DNA of 6,988 nt from Flavobacteriaceae bacterium (GTDB taxonomy: Bacteria; Bacteroidota; Bacteroidia; Flavobacteriales; Flavobacteriaceae): contig DAOUPU010000134.1 of the NCBI GenBank assembly GCA_030625995.1, positions 1 through 6,988 on the forward strand, read 5' to 3'. The notes under the pieces are model-generated. The model did not search any database. It saw nothing but the letters and a program-made list of their open reading frames with translations, and was not told the DNA's origin. The translations under genes and the position numbers were made by a program. How positions within the stretch are numbered: the first letter of the stretch is position 1; the number at the start of each line of letters is the position of its first letter. Positions 6,654 to 6,988 of the stretch are shown piece by piece.

Positions 6654-6988
6654 GAAGAAGGTTATGGTATTATTTTGTGAAATATTATATGCGAACCGGG
6701 TTTGCATTTTATTTTAAAAGTGTTCGAATGGTGGGAGAAGAGAACATACCGGATAAGAAAGCTATCTTGTTTGTTGCGAACCATCAAAATGCCTTGTTAG
6801 ACCCATTACTTATTGGAGCTACAAATAAGCGAATTCTTCATTTTATAACACAGGCACAGGTATTTAAAAATTCCATTGTCAATTCTATATTAGTCTATAT
6901 CAATATGTTGCCAATTTACAGGAGGAGAGATGGTTATGATACTTTGTCAAAAAATGAAGACACATTTCAAAAATGTTATAGAATTTTA
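6650..6988 (+). CDS. PlsC-type glycerophosphate/lysophospholipid acyltransferase (3' end missing)
   Basis: The first 113 residues of an acyltransferase; the frame stays open to the right edge. It starts with an ATG overlapping the BASS stop (ATGA, 6650-6653), the classic arrangement for coupled translation. The N-terminus (MRRRLWYYFVKYYMRTGFAF) looks like a basic, membrane-associating segment. After VGEENIP (28-34) comes the catalytic block FVANHQNALLDPLLIG (41-56), followed by a FITQAQVFKN region (65-74) and LPIYRRRDG (87-95), the glycerol-phosphate binding block. H45 and D51 are separated by five residues, not the four of the usual HX4D. This HX5D spacing resembles a group that includes the yeast Gat1/Gat2 glycerol-3-phosphate acyltransferases and many Bacteroidota proteins. 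It probably transfers an acyl chain to a glycerol phosphate or lysophosphatidate at the inner membrane; the exact acceptor is uncertain. Confidence 0.88.
   Translation, partial: MRRRLWYYFVKYYMRTGFAFYFKSVRMVGEENIPDKKAILFVANHQNALLDPLLIGATNKRILHFITQAQVFKNSIVNSILVYINMLPIYRRRDGYDTLSKNEDTFQKCYRIL

Noticed and set aside
6535..6717. A 60-codon plus-strand open frame across the BASS/acyltransferase junction
   Set aside because: It overlaps two genes with recognisable motifs in other frames and has no features of its own.

Overview
The window looks like ordinary chromosomal DNA from a member of the Bacteroidota, most likely a marine-type flavobacterium (Flavobacteriia). The evidence is the low GC content, the lack of clear Shine-Dalgarno sequences before most starts, close matches to the Bacteroidota -7 promoter element (TAnnTTTG), and a gene set typical of that class: a DUF4834 membrane protein, a YfhO-family membrane protein, a short secreted DUF4159 protein and a 'transporter'-type outer-membrane barrel. 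The genus cannot be told from the sequence alone.

Layout. On the minus strand, bases 1-1913 carry a two-gene unit read leftwards: a small DUF4834 membrane protein (1641-1913) followed by the first 522 codons of a large YfhO-family polytopic membrane protein that runs off the left edge. A divergent intergenic region (1914-2010) separates this from a compact plus-strand run of six genes that fills the rest of the window: outer-membrane beta-barrel 'transporter' (2011-3174), two-lobed GNAT-like protein (3193-4314), rsmE 16S rRNA methyltransferase (4334-5047), secreted DUF4159 protein (5090-5737), bile acid:sodium symporter (BASS) family carrier (5739-6653), and a glycerolipid acyltransferase of the PlsC type, cut by the right edge (6650-6988). 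Gaps between these six genes are 18, 19, 42, 1 and -4 bases, with no hairpin-plus-T-run terminator between them, so they are probably co-transcribed at least in part. No stretch longer than 300 bases lacks a gene.

How the genes fit together. Most products act in or at the envelope (YfhO, DUF4834, the barrel protein, DUF4159, BASS, PlsC). RsmE is a conserved housekeeping ribosome modifier. The GNAT-like protein is probably cytoplasmic and its substrate is unknown. The last three genes are joined tightly enough (1-base gap, then an ATGA overlap) to suggest translational coupling. Nothing indicates a mobile element, prophage, CRISPR array, RNA gene or defence system. I did not find a convincing undescribed system. 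The points worth a second look are conserved genes of unknown role and a few sequence oddities: the lysine-rich tail on the barrel protein, the HX5D spacing in the acyltransferase, and two candidate promoters on the minus strand.
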